From Streptomyces sp. NBC_00775 (lineage in GTDB: Bacteria > Actinomycetota > Actinomycetes > Streptomycetales > Streptomycetaceae): a DNA stretch of 64,000 nucleotides. The stretch spans positions 10,044,001-10,108,000 of the forward strand of contig NZ_CP108938.1 in the NCBI RefSeq assembly GCF_036347135.1, read 5' to 3'. The position numbers were made by a program, and so were the translations under genes. The notes beneath the pieces were generated by a model that searched no databases, had not been told where the DNA came from, and saw nothing but the letters and a program-made list of their open reading frames with translations. Each line of letters starts with the position of its first letter. Within the stretch, counting starts at the first letter, position 1. Shown in pieces: positions 1 to 9,740 of this stretch.

Positions 1-836
1 AGCGTGTCGGGCAGTCCGCACTCGGCGAGGAGGTCCCAGCGGTTCATCAACTCCCTTGCGCGGGCGATCTCTTGGGCGTCCAGCTCCCGCGCGACCGGTC
101 CGTCGAGCAGCTCCTGGAGCTGTGCGGTGAGGACCGGCGCACGCCAGTCCCGGATGCCGGGCAAAGGTGCGGAAGCCAGCGCTGTCTGCGCCGCCACGAA
201 GCGCTCCATGACGGCGGTGACCGTCTCGGACGACGCCTGCCAGCAGTCCTCGCCGGGTATGTGCTCCATCAGCATGCGGTGCTCGCCGGATCCGAGGACG
301 GTTGCGACCAGACCGGGGTCGACCCGCGCGAACGCGCCCACGACCGTGCTCTCGTCGGCCGCGAAGCGCGGTGTCGTCTTGAGCCAGACCGTGCCCCGCG
401 CCGTGGGCAGCCGGAAGAGTCCGGCCAGATTCCATGTACGGCGCTGCTCGACCGGACCGGTCACCGGCCGCCCCGCCGAGGCCAGCGTGTCGGCCGCCCA
501 AGCGAGGAGGTCGCGCAGACCGTCGGCCCGCGCCCACGGCGCCCGCAACACCTGGGGACCGTTCAACAGGCCCTGATCTACGGGGAGTCGGTCGAGCAGT
601 CCGGGCGCGGGGCGCGCCAACGCCTCGACGTGGTACGTCACATGGCCGTCCCGTCCGCCCGCACCGCCGTCGACGTCGACGAGACGCAGGACCAGCACCG
701 GAACGCCGAGCAGCCCCTCCAGATGGCCGATGACCGGTTCCACCTCCGACCACCAGGGGATGTCCACGGGGAAGGGTCCGGCGACACCGAGGAAGTCCCC
801 GCCCGAGGTCACCCATGCGCTCACGGTTCGGCTCAC
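1..836 (-). CDS. Aminoglycoside-phosphotransferase-family protein, C-terminus off window
   Basis: The minus frame is open for 278 codons to the left edge, so the gene is cut by the window. I read a GTG start followed by SRTVSAWVTSGGDF. The visible part has the N-lobe of an APH/choline-kinase-like fold: a WLKTTPRFAADE segment where the nucleotide-binding lysine would lie, then LMEHIPGEDCW resembling the hinge. The catalytic loop (HGD..N) would fall outside the window. This type is common in Streptomyces and usually has no known substrate; antibiotic resistance should not be assumed. No Shine-Dalgarno is obvious, so the start is uncertain by a few codons. About 200 gene-free bases with short CACAG-like repeats separate it from the next, divergent gene. 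Confidence 0.7.
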   Translation of the reverse strand, partial: MSRTVSAWVTSGGDFLGVAGPFPVDIPWWSEVEPVIGHLEGLLGVPVLVLRLVDVDGGAGGRDGHVTYHVEALARPAPGLLDRLPVDQGLLNGPQVLRAPWARADGLRDLLAWAADTLASAGRPVTGPVEQRRTWNLAGLFRLPTARGTVWLKTTPRFAADESTVVGAFARVDPGLVATVLGSGEHRMLMEHIPGEDCWQASSETVTAVMERFVAAQTALASAPLPGIRDWRAPVLTAQLQELLDGPVARELDAQEIARARELMNRWDLLAECGLPDT

Positions 837-1040
837 GGCGCCAGTGTGAGGGGCGACGGCTGTCGACGGCGAGCGAATATGCGGGCCTCCGCCAAGTGGG
901 TTGCTCTATAGGACTGACGGCGCTACCGTCCAGTAAGTTGTCGGCGGGACAGCGGTACGCCGACACACGGCACAGGCGCAGGGCGCAGATACAGGGCACA
1001 GACACAGGACTCACTGGAACCCGCTGGGCGTGAGGAGCCG

Positions 1041-3301
<2,261 letters not shown>

Positions 3302-3305
<4 letters not shown>

Positions 3306-3817
3306 GCGGGCGGCAGGCGCCGGAGATCAAGTGCGGTGTGGATGGCCGGTCCGGGAGTCTGCTTGGCGCGAGCCGCGAGATCCTCGAAGTACGTCATGGT
3401 CAAAGTGCCGTGCCGGGCCCGCTCGTTGTAGATGTAGGGGCTCAGCGCCTCCCACATTCTCTGGACGTTGACGCTGTAGGACCCGAGTACGAGATGCTCG
3501 TCGACGACCCCGTGGGCGACCAGCTTTCCGACGTCGTCGTAGAACTGTCCGACGCGCCGTATGTGCTCCCGCGGCTCCGGCGGCAGGTTCCGGTAGCCGT
3601 CGTGATGGGGGTGCCGCGGAGCCAGTTCGGTGCGGATGTACTCGACGGATCGCAGGAATTCGGGACTGCGTGTCTCCTTGAACATGTCGATGATGATCGG
3701 CAGGACGTTGGAGTTGTGCGCCAGTCGCAGCTGTCCACGCGACATCGCGATCGAGGTGGCCAGGGCGGTGACCGACACCCCGAGGGCCAGCAGGTTCAGC
3801 ATCAGAGACCCATCCAT
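3302..3817 (-). CDS. DUF4760-like protein with one N-terminal membrane helix
   Basis: 171 residues. Residues about 5-25 (LMLNLLALGVSVTALATSIA) form a single hydrophobic helix; the rest is a helical cytoplasmic domain with SNVLPIIIDMFKETRSPEFL near its start and a Tyr/Trp-rich middle (MWEALSPYIYNERARHG). This arrangement matches the DUF4760 kind of small anchored proteins; function unknown. It converges on the molybdopterin oxidoreductase with overlapping stop codons, and no hairpin separates the two, so antisense transcription into each partner is possible. ATG start; no operon partner on its strand. Confidence 0.65.
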
Positions 3818-3902
3818 GCCGTGAGGCTAGCTTCACGGCGCCCGGATTCCTGTGCGTCTTGTGAATCTTGAGGCCGACGGGTCCACAGTGGCGGCGGCAT
3901 CC

Positions 3903-3930
3903 TTGACATGCAAGTGACTGCCTGCATAAC
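3903..3930 (+). promoter_or_regulatory. Promoter with operator-like inverted repeat in the spacer
   Basis: TTGACA (3903-3908), 16-bp spacer, CATAAC (3925-3930): a near-consensus sigma-70-type promoter. The spacer carries an imperfect inverted repeat TGCAAG-n6-CCTGCA. The expected transcription start falls at about 3937-3938, exactly on the GTG of the ArsR gene, implying a leaderless mRNA. A repressor bound in the spacer would block polymerase, so autoregulation by the encoded ArsR protein is the natural reading (inference). Confidence 0.7.
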
Positions 3931-3937
3931 GTGGGGC

Positions 3938-4729
3938 GTGCGATCAGACGACGACTCCGCGATGGACCAGGTCTTCAAGGCGCTGGCCGACGGGACACGA
4001 AGGCGGCTCCTCGACCGGCTGCACGAGCACAGCGGTCAGACGCTCGGTGAGCTGTGCGAGCGCATCGACATGACACGTCAGTCGGTGACGCAGCACCTCG
4101 CCGTCCTGGAGGCCGCCAACCTCGTCAGCACCGTGCGCCGGGGGCGGGAGAAGCTGCACTACCTCAATCCGGTGCCGCTCCACGAGATCCAGGAGCGGTG
4201 GATCGACAAGTTCGAGCGCCCGCGGCTGCGCGTGCTCGGCGATCTCAAGCGACGAGCGGAGGAATCCATGGCCGACAAACCGAGCTTCGTGTACGTCATT
4301 TACATCGAGAGCACACCTGAGAAGGTCTGGGACGCGCTCACCGACGCGGACCTGACCGCCGTCTACTGGGGCCACCGCAATGTCTCGGACTGGAGGCCCG
4401 GTTCCCGCTGGGAACACCGGCGTGCGGATGGCTCGGGCATCGCCGATGTGGTCGGCACCGTCGTGGAGAGCGACCGTCCCGCCCGGCTGGTGACCACCTG
4501 GGCCGCGCCCGAGGAGGAGGGGCAGGAGGACAAGTACTCCCGGGCCACCTTCGACATCCAGCCGCACGGCGACATCGTCCGCCTCACCGTGACCCATGAG
4601 GACCTGGCCCACGAGGCCATGCTGCGGGACACCGCCGCCGGCTGGGCCGCGGTGCTGTCCAACCTGAAGTCCTTCATCGAGACCGGCAGCCCGCTGCCGC
4701 AGGAGCCGTGGCTGGTGCCGAACCGCTGA
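3938..4729 (+). CDS. ArsR-family regulator fused to SRPBCC (AHSA1-like) domain
   Basis: 263 residues from the leaderless GTG; an ATG nine codons downstream (MDQVFKALADGTRR) is the alternative start. Residues about 10-95 are an ArsR winged helix (FKALADGTRRRLLDRL, MTRQSVTQHLAVLEAANLV, GREKLHYLNPVPL). From about residue 115 a [11 protein letters not shown] domain follows (VYVIYIESTPEKVWDALTD, YWGHRNVSDWRPGSRWE, WAAVLSNLKSFIETG). No Cys metal-binding motif of ArsR metalloregulators is present. The DNA-binding half is likely controlled by a small ligand in the SRPBCC pocket. Autoregulation is suggested by the inverted repeat within its promoter. Single-gene transcript, closed by a GC-rich hairpin. 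Confidence 0.85.
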   Translation: MRSDDDSAMDQVFKALADGTRRRLLDRLHEHSGQTLGELCERIDMTRQSVTQHLAVLEAANLVSTVRRGREKLHYLNPVPLHEIQERWIDKFERPRLRVLGDLKRRAEESMADKPSFVYVIYIESTPEKVWDALTDADLTAVYWGHRNVSDWRPGSRWEHRRADGSGIADVVGTVVESDRPARLVTTWAAPEEEGQEDKYSRATFDIQPHGDIVRLTVTHEDLAHEAMLRDTAAGWAAVLSNLKSFIETGSPLPQEPWLVPNR

Positions 4730-4740
4730 ACGGCCAAGGA

Positions 4741-4771
4741 GAGGCCGGTCCGCGCGGGGCGGGCCGGCCTC
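4741..4771 (+). terminator. Hairpin plus pyrimidine-rich tail after arsR-SRPBCC gene
   Basis: GAGGCCGG (4741-4748) pairs perfectly with CCGGCCTC (4764-4771). It is followed by a polypyrimidine stretch running to about 4855 (many CTTCC units), which serves as the T-rich side for the plus-strand transcript and lies between convergent genes. Confidence 0.6.
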
Positions 4772-4863
4772 CGTCTTCCTCTTCCTTCAGTTCTCGCCTT
4801 CAGCTTTCGCTCCTTTCCGCCACTTCCTTCTGTTTCCTTCCGCTTCCTTCCGGGCTGCCGGGT

Positions 4864-5304
4864 CTACGCCCGGGGAATGCTCTTCGTCGCCGTGACCGCG
4901 CACATCGCCCCCAGCACCACGGCCAGTGCGCCGATGATGATGCTGTTGAGGACGACTCCCGTGTCCGGGCTGGTGCCGACAATCCACGGCGAGATGATCA
5001 TCCACGTGCCGATCGCGCAGATGGCCCAGCTCAGGCCGTACATCCTCTCCGGCGTGACGGTGAATCCGAGGGCCAGCACGGCAATCGCGATACCGATGAC
5101 CAGGTTGTGGGTCACCAGGGCGGGCTGGCTCGTCGAGTAGTGGAGTATCCACGGGGACACGGCGCAGTACAGACCGAGCAGGAACACCGGCCCGTCCACG
5201 AGCGCCACATCGCGACCACCGACCATGCGGTCATACCGAGCCCGCATTTCGGATACATCGGGGTGACTGGTGATGTCACCCCTGGGGTGCGAGACGTTGG
5301 CCAT
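4864..5304 (-). CDS. SPW-repeat membrane protein
   Basis: 146 residues; the ATG has GGAG 8 bases upstream. Two SPW motifs, SPWILHY (about residue 50) and SPWIVG (about residue 105), each open a hydrophobic hairpin, giving four membrane helices after a hydrophilic N-terminus. The SPW family is small, widespread in actinobacteria and functionally uncharacterised; several members belong to osmotic or sigma-B-type stress sets (family knowledge, not visible here). It stands alone, between the ArsR terminator and the TetR gene. Confidence 0.85.
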   Translation of the reverse strand: MANVSHPRGDITSHPDVSEMRARYDRMVGGRDVALVDGPVFLLGLYCAVSPWILHYSTSQPALVTHNLVIGIAIAVLALGFTVTPERMYGLSWAICAIGTWMIISPWIVGTSPDTGVVLNSIIIGALAVVLGAMCAVTATKSIPRA

Positions 5305-5480
5305 GACTCGTCTCCTTCGATCGCTCTCGATCTCCACGGCCTGACCGCGTCTGGTGCGGTATGCGGTAAGCGCCGTGTACATCCATTCTGCGCTTATTTC
5401 TTCTTTATGTGTAGAGCTGGCGGGTCCGAAGGGGCATGAGTGATGCACTCCGCCGCTCCGCGGGGCCGAAGAGGGTCGCC

Positions 5481-6083
5481 TCAGGGGGCGATGAGCAGGC
5501 GGGCGATGGCGCGCCGGGCCCGCGTGGGCGCCTGCGGATCGCGGTGCAGCTGGATGGACTGATCGGCCGCCAGGGCAACGCCGTTGAGTTCGAAGACGAG
5601 CTGGTCCACGTCCGTGCGCTCCGGGAGCTCGCGATTGTCGACCGCGGTGTTCAGCTCCGACGCCACGTACGCCGACCACGCGGCGAGCGCTTCCAGCACC
5701 GCGTCGCGGACCGGGCCCGGGCGGCCGTCGAACTCGCTCGCCACGGAGGTGAGGAAGCAGCCCCCGTGGCCCTCGCCCCCGGCCATGTAGTCGATCCACT
5801 CGTCGAAGGCGCGCGCCAGCCGCTCGGTACCGGGCCTGGCGCCCACGGCGCGCGCCGGCACCCGCAGCCGGAACCTCTCGACCGCCGCCTCCAGTACGGC
5901 GAGTTGCAGCGCCTCCTTGCTGCCGAAGTGGCCGATCACCCCCGCCTTGCTCATCTCCAGATCGGTCGCGAGCCGGCCGATGGTGAGGCCTTCGAGGCCC
6001 TCCCTGGAGGCCAGCGCGAGGGCGCTCTCGATGATCCGGTCGCGGGTGGCGGCGGTTTCGGCAACGGACTTGCGCGGGCTCAT
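5481..6083 (-). CDS. TetR-family repressor
   Basis: 200 residues with an N-terminal TetR helix-turn-helix (RDRIIESALALASREGLEGL, IGRLATDLEMSKAGVIGHFGSK, residues about 14-58) and a C-terminal ligand domain of the TetR_C_16/LmrA-YxaF kind (GGCFLTSVASEFDGRPGPVRD). The Cys in GGCF is typical of this subgroup. It is divergent from the metallo-beta-lactamase-fold gene, and the 68-bp gap holds a strong inverted repeat, so it very likely represses both itself and that hydrolase in response to a small molecule. Confidence 0.9.
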   Translation of the reverse strand: MSPRKSVAETAATRDRIIESALALASREGLEGLTIGRLATDLEMSKAGVIGHFGSKEALQLAVLEAAVERFRLRVPARAVGARPGTERLARAFDEWIDYMAGGEGHGGCFLTSVASEFDGRPGPVRDAVLEALAAWSAYVASELNTAVDNRELPERTDVDQLVFELNGVALAADQSIQLHRDPQAPTRARRAIARLLIAP

Positions 6084-6098
6084 GAAGTCACTTTAACC

Positions 6099-6135
6099 TA
6101 ACGACCGTTCGCAATTAGCTTACGATCGTTCGTTA
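6099..6135. promoter_or_regulatory. TetR operator in divergent intergenic region
   Basis: Left arm TAACGACCGTTCGCA (6099-6113) and right arm 6121-6135, whose reverse complement is TAACGAACGATCGTA, match at 12 of 15 positions. The right arm is itself palindromic at its centre (ACGATCGT, 6122-6129). It sits between the TetR start (6083) and the hydrolase start (6152), where both promoters must lie. Confidence 0.8.
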
Positions 6136-6151
6136 CCTAAGGGGGTTCACC

Positions 6152-7003
6152 GTGAAGATCCACCACCTGAACTGCGGTTCCATGCGGACGATCGACACCG
6201 AGCAGGGGAACCTGCCCGCGGTCTGTCACTGCCTGCTCGTCGAGACCGACCGCGACGGACTCGTCCTCGTCGAGAGCGGCATCGGTACGGCCGATGTGGC
6301 GCGGCCGGAGGAGAGCCTCGGCGCGGAGTTCCTCGGCCGGGCCCAGCCCGTCCTCGACCTGGCCGAGACCGCGCTGCACCAGGTCGTCGCGCTCGGGTTC
6401 CGCCCCGAGGACGTCCGGCACATCGTGCTCAGCCACCTCGACCTCGACCACGCGGGAGGCCTCGCCGACTTCCCCTGGGCCAAGGTCCATCTCAGCGAGG
6501 CCGAACACCGCGCGGCGATGGCGGCACCCGGCACCCACCCCGAGGACCGGCTCCGCTACCGCCCGGCCCAGTGGGCGCACCGGCCGCACTGGGTGACGTA
6601 CGCGCGGCCCCAGGGCGACCCCTGGTTCGGCTTCGACGCGGTCCGCCCGTTGGAGGGCCTGGACGCGGACATCCTGCTCGTTCCCCTGGGCGGCCACACC
6701 GCCGGCCACAGCGCGATCGCCGTCGAGGCTCCGGACCGATGGCTCCTGCACTGCGGCGACGCCTACTACTTCCACCGCGAGATCGATCCCGACCGACCCC
6801 AGGGCCACCCCGGCATGGACGTCCTCCAGCAGATCACCGAGGTGGACAGGCCGCTGCGGCTCGGCAACCATGCCCGTCTGCGGGAACTTGTGCGTCTGCA
6901 CGGCGACGAGGTCGACGTCTTCAGCGCGCACGACCCTTGGGAACTGGCACGGTTCACGGGCGGAGGCAGGGATGCGGGAACCGAGTGGGCGGGAACCGAG
7001 TGA
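6152..7003 (+). CDS. Metallo-beta-lactamase-fold hydrolase
   Basis: 283 residues, GTG start with AAGGGGG upstream. The metal motif is HLDLDHAGG at residues 95-103, i.e. HxDxDH instead of the usual HxHxDH; later ligands are visible as GGHTAGH (about 190-196), HCGDAYY and a C-terminal SAHDPWE. The layout resembles the AttM/AiiB-type lactonases and other MBL-fold hydrolases, but the substrate cannot be told, and the Asp in place of the second His makes classic AHL-lactonase assignment unsafe. It is controlled by the divergent TetR gene. The next gene starts 32 bases before this one ends, so the two are co-translated. Confidence 0.85.
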   Translation: MKIHHLNCGSMRTIDTEQGNLPAVCHCLLVETDRDGLVLVESGIGTADVARPEESLGAEFLGRAQPVLDLAETALHQVVALGFRPEDVRHIVLSHLDLDHAGGLADFPWAKVHLSEAEHRAAMAAPGTHPEDRLRYRPAQWAHRPHWVTYARPQGDPWFGFDAVRPLEGLDADILLVPLGGHTAGHSAIAVEAPDRWLLHCGDAYYFHREIDPDRPQGHPGMDVLQQITEVDRPLRLGNHARLRELVRLHGDEVDVFSAHDPWELARFTGGGRDAGTEWAGTE

Positions 7004-7454
7004 GGACGAGTTGTCGACGCCGCGCGAGGGCGAGTTGGCGCTGCGGTTGCCCGAGCGGGTCTGGACAACGCCGTACGTCGGCCGACGCTTTCCCGGCTCA
7101 CGGTCCGTCGCCGAGAAGCCGGGCCTCACCGAGGGCGCCAACTGCCAGTTCTTCGCCTACGAAGTGCTCCGCCACTTCGGCCTGGACATTCCCGCGTGGC
7201 GGTCGAGCGACCTGTGGGCCGACACCGAACTCACCGAACGCGTACGCGTTCCCAGGCCGTTGGACCTGGCCCTCTTCAACGCCGACGACACCGCGTGGGG
7301 CGCCCACGTCGGGGTGGCCGCGGGGGAGGGGAAGGTCCTTCACCTGTGCAGAGAGGCGGGCCGTCCGGCCGTCTGGACCCTGGAGGAGTTCACCGCACGG
7401 GAGCGCTACCACACCCTGCTGGGTTTCAAGCGCGTACGGCCCGGACGTGCCTGA
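6972..7454 (+). CDS. NlpC/P60-like small hydrolase (putative)
   Basis: 160 residues from the ATG inside the end of the hydrolase gene. It contains GANCQFFAYEVLRHFG (candidate nucleophile Cys) and later WGAHVGVAAGEGKVLHLC (candidate His), the order and spacing of a small papain-like NlpC/P60 fold; PRPLDLALF and a C-terminal FKRVRP fit as well. No signal peptide or membrane helix, so an intracellular role. Translational coupling to the TetR-controlled hydrolase suggests a shared pathway. Family assignment is from pattern only. Confidence 0.6.
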   Translation: MREPSGREPSEDELSTPREGELALRLPERVWTTPYVGRRFPGSRSVAEKPGLTEGANCQFFAYEVLRHFGLDIPAWRSSDLWADTELTERVRVPRPLDLALFNADDTAWGAHVGVAAGEGKVLHLCREAGRPAVWTLEEFTARERYHTLLGFKRVRPGRA

Positions 7455-7471
7455 CGGAAGAGGGCGTCGCC

Positions 7472-8203
7472 TCATCCCACCGTCGGTGTGGGCGACAGGG
7501 AAGCCGAGGCTCCGTCCGCGGGCGGACTGAGCACGACGGTCGGCTCGCCCTGCTGCGGTGCCGGAGGCGTGACGTCCTGTGCGGGCAGATTCGGGTTCTT
7601 GGTCTCCTGGAACAGCACCTGATCGAAGTTGACCAGCCCGGTCTTCTCCATCACCGTGATGTGGTCCAGCACGGTGTCATTGGCCTGGTCGGCGAGTTGA
7701 CGTACCAGCGTGTTCTCGGTCGTGGCCCGGATCTTCGCGATGACCGGGAAGATCTGCCCGTGGGTCACCCGCAGGATGTTGGCGAGGTCGTTGTCGAACT
7801 GCTTGCCGCTGTCCCCGCTCAACGTCGCCACGAATCCCTGCTGTTGCGGCGACGGCTTGTTGGGCAGGGTGATACCGAGTTGGGTGGCGACCTTGCGGCA
7901 GGTGGCGTCCAGCGCGGAATGGCCCTTGATCAGGTGCTGACCGGCGGTCCTGACCGCCGGGGTGGTGCCCTTCTGCAGGGCCAGCTGCCCGGAGGGGTAC
8001 TCCCACAGTCCGGCCGCGCGCACCTTGACGACGAAGTCGCGGTCGGCCTCGGTCAACGGGCCCGTCGAGGTCTGGGCGATGACGCGCGTCGGGGAGCTGG
8101 CCGTGTTCTGCAACCCGAGCACGGCGGGGTAGGCGAGTGCGGCGATGGTCATGCTCAACGCGCCGGCCACGAAGAGGGTTCCCACGTTCCGAGTGATGCG
8201 CAT
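7472..8203 (-). CDS. DUF4142 ferritin-like exported protein
   Basis: 243 residues; start fixed by AGGAGG just before the ATG. Residues 1-32 form a membrane helix/signal (VGTLFVAGALSMTIAALAYPAVLGL). The DUF4142 helical bundle follows (LTEADRDFVVKVRAAGLWEY, GQHLIKGHSALDATCRKVA, QLADQANDTVLDHITVMEKTGL), then a Pro/Ser-rich tail of about 40 residues. Streptomyces members are usually secreted or membrane-anchored with unknown function. Convergent to the preceding operon with 17 bases between; monocistronic. Confidence 0.85.
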   Translation of the reverse strand: MRITRNVGTLFVAGALSMTIAALAYPAVLGLQNTASSPTRVIAQTSTGPLTEADRDFVVKVRAAGLWEYPSGQLALQKGTTPAVRTAGQHLIKGHSALDATCRKVATQLGITLPNKPSPQQQGFVATLSGDSGKQFDNDLANILRVTHGQIFPVIAKIRATTENTLVRQLADQANDTVLDHITVMEKTGLVNFDQVLFQETKNPNLPAQDVTPPAPQQGEPTVVLSPPADGASASLSPTPTVG

Positions 8204-8349
8204 TGAGCCTCCTGGCGGGGCGGCAGCCCAGAGCCGGTCGCTCTGCGCCGCCGCGTGGTGGATCCGGTGCCGATGGATCCGGTACGGGTGGTTCGGACGC
8301 CCACCAGTACGGTCCTGCGCGGGAGGGAAATCTTTACTCCGGGTAAAAT

Positions 8350-8629
8350 CCGTGGTGCCCGATCGCCCGGCCGACAGGTGATGGCGCCGCGCCACTCCAG
8401 CGGGTCGCCGATGACGCTGAAGTCGGGCAGGACCGTGGCGTTGCGATCAGCGGCTCTCCGCCGTCGAGGAAGCCGGACACCCACACCGTGTCCAGTGAGA
8501 CCGGGGGACCGTCCGGGCGTACGCACAACACCGGGCGCCCGCACGGCAGTTCGGCGCGCTCGAAGTTTCCGGCAGATCGACGCCGAGCCGGGTGACCGCC
8601 GCGACGTATTCCAGCTGCTCAATTCGCAC
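8350..8629 (-). pseudogene. Decayed LysR-family regulator gene (sulfonate-type)
   Basis: Three pieces of one LysR protein can be read in different minus frames. From the GTG: RIEQLEYVAAVTRLG, the usual N-terminus of a Streptomyces LysR group, jumping directly to VDLPE; in intact homologs the HTH lies between TRLG and ELGVDLLE, so the gap looks like a deletion between two LG-coding repeats. Then CGRPVLCVRPDGP (effector domain) in a second frame, then VLPDFSVIGDPLEWRGAI, typical of the domain end, in a third. Only about 280 of 900 bases remain. It is divergent to the leader peptide and ssuE/ssuD genes, the normal place of their LysR activator. The surrounding 8204-8349 and 8630-8729 hold nothing I recognise. 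Confidence 0.65.
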
Positions 8630-8729
8630 CGCAGCCGATTGCCGATGAGCTCGCGCCGCGTTCAAGGGTTTCCTTATGACGCCTTCGTGAAATTCGGCGG
8701 TCCGGGATACGAGACCGGTCGGCCATTCC

Positions 8730-8759
8730 TTGACGGTCCGGACCGGGGGCTGCGACCAT
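8730..8759 (+). promoter_or_regulatory. Candidate promoter of Cys leader peptide / ssu transcript
   Basis: TTGACG (8730-8735), then GACCAT (8754-8759) after an 18-bp spacer. The leader ATG follows 7 bases later, so the mRNA would be leaderless or nearly so, as is common for this leader-peptide class. Position and spacing support it; no experimental support. Confidence 0.5.
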
Positions 8760-8766
8760 CGGCGAC

Positions 8767-8850
8767 ATGAAGACGCGACTGGACCTCACGCGACGACGCC
8801 ATGTCGACCTCGCGCGTGTCTCCAGCTCCTTCTGTTGTCGCGAAGCCTGA
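8767..8850 (+). CDS. Cys-Cys leader peptide upstream of sulfonate genes
   Basis: A 27-codon ORF too short for usual gene calling. It has the hallmark of the actinomycete 'putative leader peptide' class found before sulfur-metabolism genes: RRRHVDLARVSSSFCC, with a basic block, HVDL(A)RV, a Ser run and C-terminal cysteines. Codons 23-24 are both TGT (8833-8838), rare in this genome where TGC dominates, followed by Arg-Glu-Ala-stop. By analogy with mycobacterial Cys-rich uORFs, ribosome slowing at these codons during cysteine shortage would favour expression of the ssuE-ssuD genes that start 225 bases downstream. The sequence match to the class is strong; the regulatory role is inference. Confidence 0.8.
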   Translation: MKTRLDLTRRRHVDLARVSSSFCCREA

Positions 8851-9006
8851 CGATCCCGACGGTAGGGCCCCTTCGCACGGGCCGGTTCGCCCCGGTGTTC
8901 TCTCCCCGCACGGCGCACCTGGACCCATTGCCTTGCCCGCCGCACCCATTTGGCCGCCCGCATTCGTCGTGAATTGCCGGGCCTGAATTCGTCATGCCCT
9001 TGTTCC

Positions 9007-9035
9007 GCACGCCGGGAGTTGTGCGTGCCCCCGGC
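9007..9035 (+). promoter_or_regulatory. Mutually exclusive hairpins before ssuE-like gene
   Basis: In the 225-base stretch between leader peptide and ssuE-like gene, GCACGC (9007-9012) can pair with GCGTGC (9023-9028), while GCCGGG (9011-9016) can instead pair with CCCGGC (9030-9035). The stems share bases 9011-9012 and cannot coexist, as expected of an attenuator. There is no U-tract, so Rho-dependent or translational control would be needed. The rest of 8851-9075 shows no gene. Confidence 0.35.
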
Positions 9036-9075
9036 AGAATCCGCGACAGATTCCGTACCTCATGAAAGAGGGCTC

Positions 9076-9630
9076 ATGGCCACCGTCCTGTCCGTCTCCG
9101 GCAGTCCCTCCGTCTCCTCCCGCACCGCCAGACTGCTGCGCCACCTGGACACCCGACTCGCCGCGCAGGGCCACGAGGTGATCCCGCTCGACGTCCGCAC
9201 GATCCCCGCCGAGGCACTGCTCGGTGCCGACTTCAAGCACCCCGCCATCGTCGCGGCGACCGAACTCTTCGCCCGAGCCGACGGCGTCGTCATCGGCACC
9301 CCCGTCTACAAGGCCGCCTACTCCGGCGTGCTCAAGGCCCTGCTCGACCTGCTCCCGCAGTACGCCCTCGCCGGAAAGACCGTCCTGCCGCTCGTTACCG
9401 GAGGCAGCACCGCCCATGTTCTCGCCCTCGACTACGCCCTGCGTCCGGTGCTCAACTCCATGGGCGCGGCGCACATAGTCCAGGGCTGGTTCACCCTCGA
9501 CAAGGACATCACCACGGGTGAGGACGGGAGCATCACCGTGGCACCGGGCACAGCCGAGGCCCTGACCCAGGTCGTCGACCAGTTCTCGGCCGCCCTGGGG
9601 CGTACGCCCCTGCTGGCCGCGGCGGGGTGA
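9076..9630 (+). CDS. ssuE: NADPH-dependent FMN reductase (SsuE-type)
   Basis: 184 residues, flavodoxin-like: SGSPSVSSRTARLLRHLD is the phosphate-binding loop, GTPVYKAAYSGVLKALLDLLP (about residues 75-95) the FMN-binding segment typical of SsuE/MsuE, and PLVTGGSTAHVLALDYALRPVL the family's later motif. It supplies FMNH2 to the flavin monooxygenase encoded next (110 bases downstream). The start is the ATG after GAAAGAGGG; the frame is open further upstream but lacks coding character. Probably regulated by the Cys leader peptide and formerly by the decayed LysR. Confidence 0.88.
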   Translation: MATVLSVSGSPSVSSRTARLLRHLDTRLAAQGHEVIPLDVRTIPAEALLGADFKHPAIVAATELFARADGVVIGTPVYKAAYSGVLKALLDLLPQYALAGKTVLPLVTGGSTAHVLALDYALRPVLNSMGAAHIVQGWFTLDKDITTGEDGSITVAPGTAEALTQVVDQFSAALGRTPLLAAAG

Positions 9631-9740
9631 CCGTGATCGCCGGCGCATCGGCCGTCGCGCACTGAGCGGCACCAAGCCGCCCCGTCACGGCCTCCCGCAA
9701 TCCCCTGGCCCCCGGCCCCCCACGATCGGAGAACGCCGCC

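Noticed and set aside
4..911. Plus-strand ORFs at the left edge
   Set aside because: The minus frame through the edge has coherent kinase-like protein sequence; plus frames give Arg/Pro-rich noise.
6143..6150. Single GGTTCACC as a PHO box
   Set aside because: PhoP sites need repeated GTTCACC units at 11-bp spacing; only one is present and it overlaps the ribosome site of the hydrolase.
8340..8345. GGGTAA as a sigma-B-like -10 element
   Set aside because: It lies on the plus strand inside the decayed LysR region with no gene following, and no suitable -35 partner at 14-16 bp.
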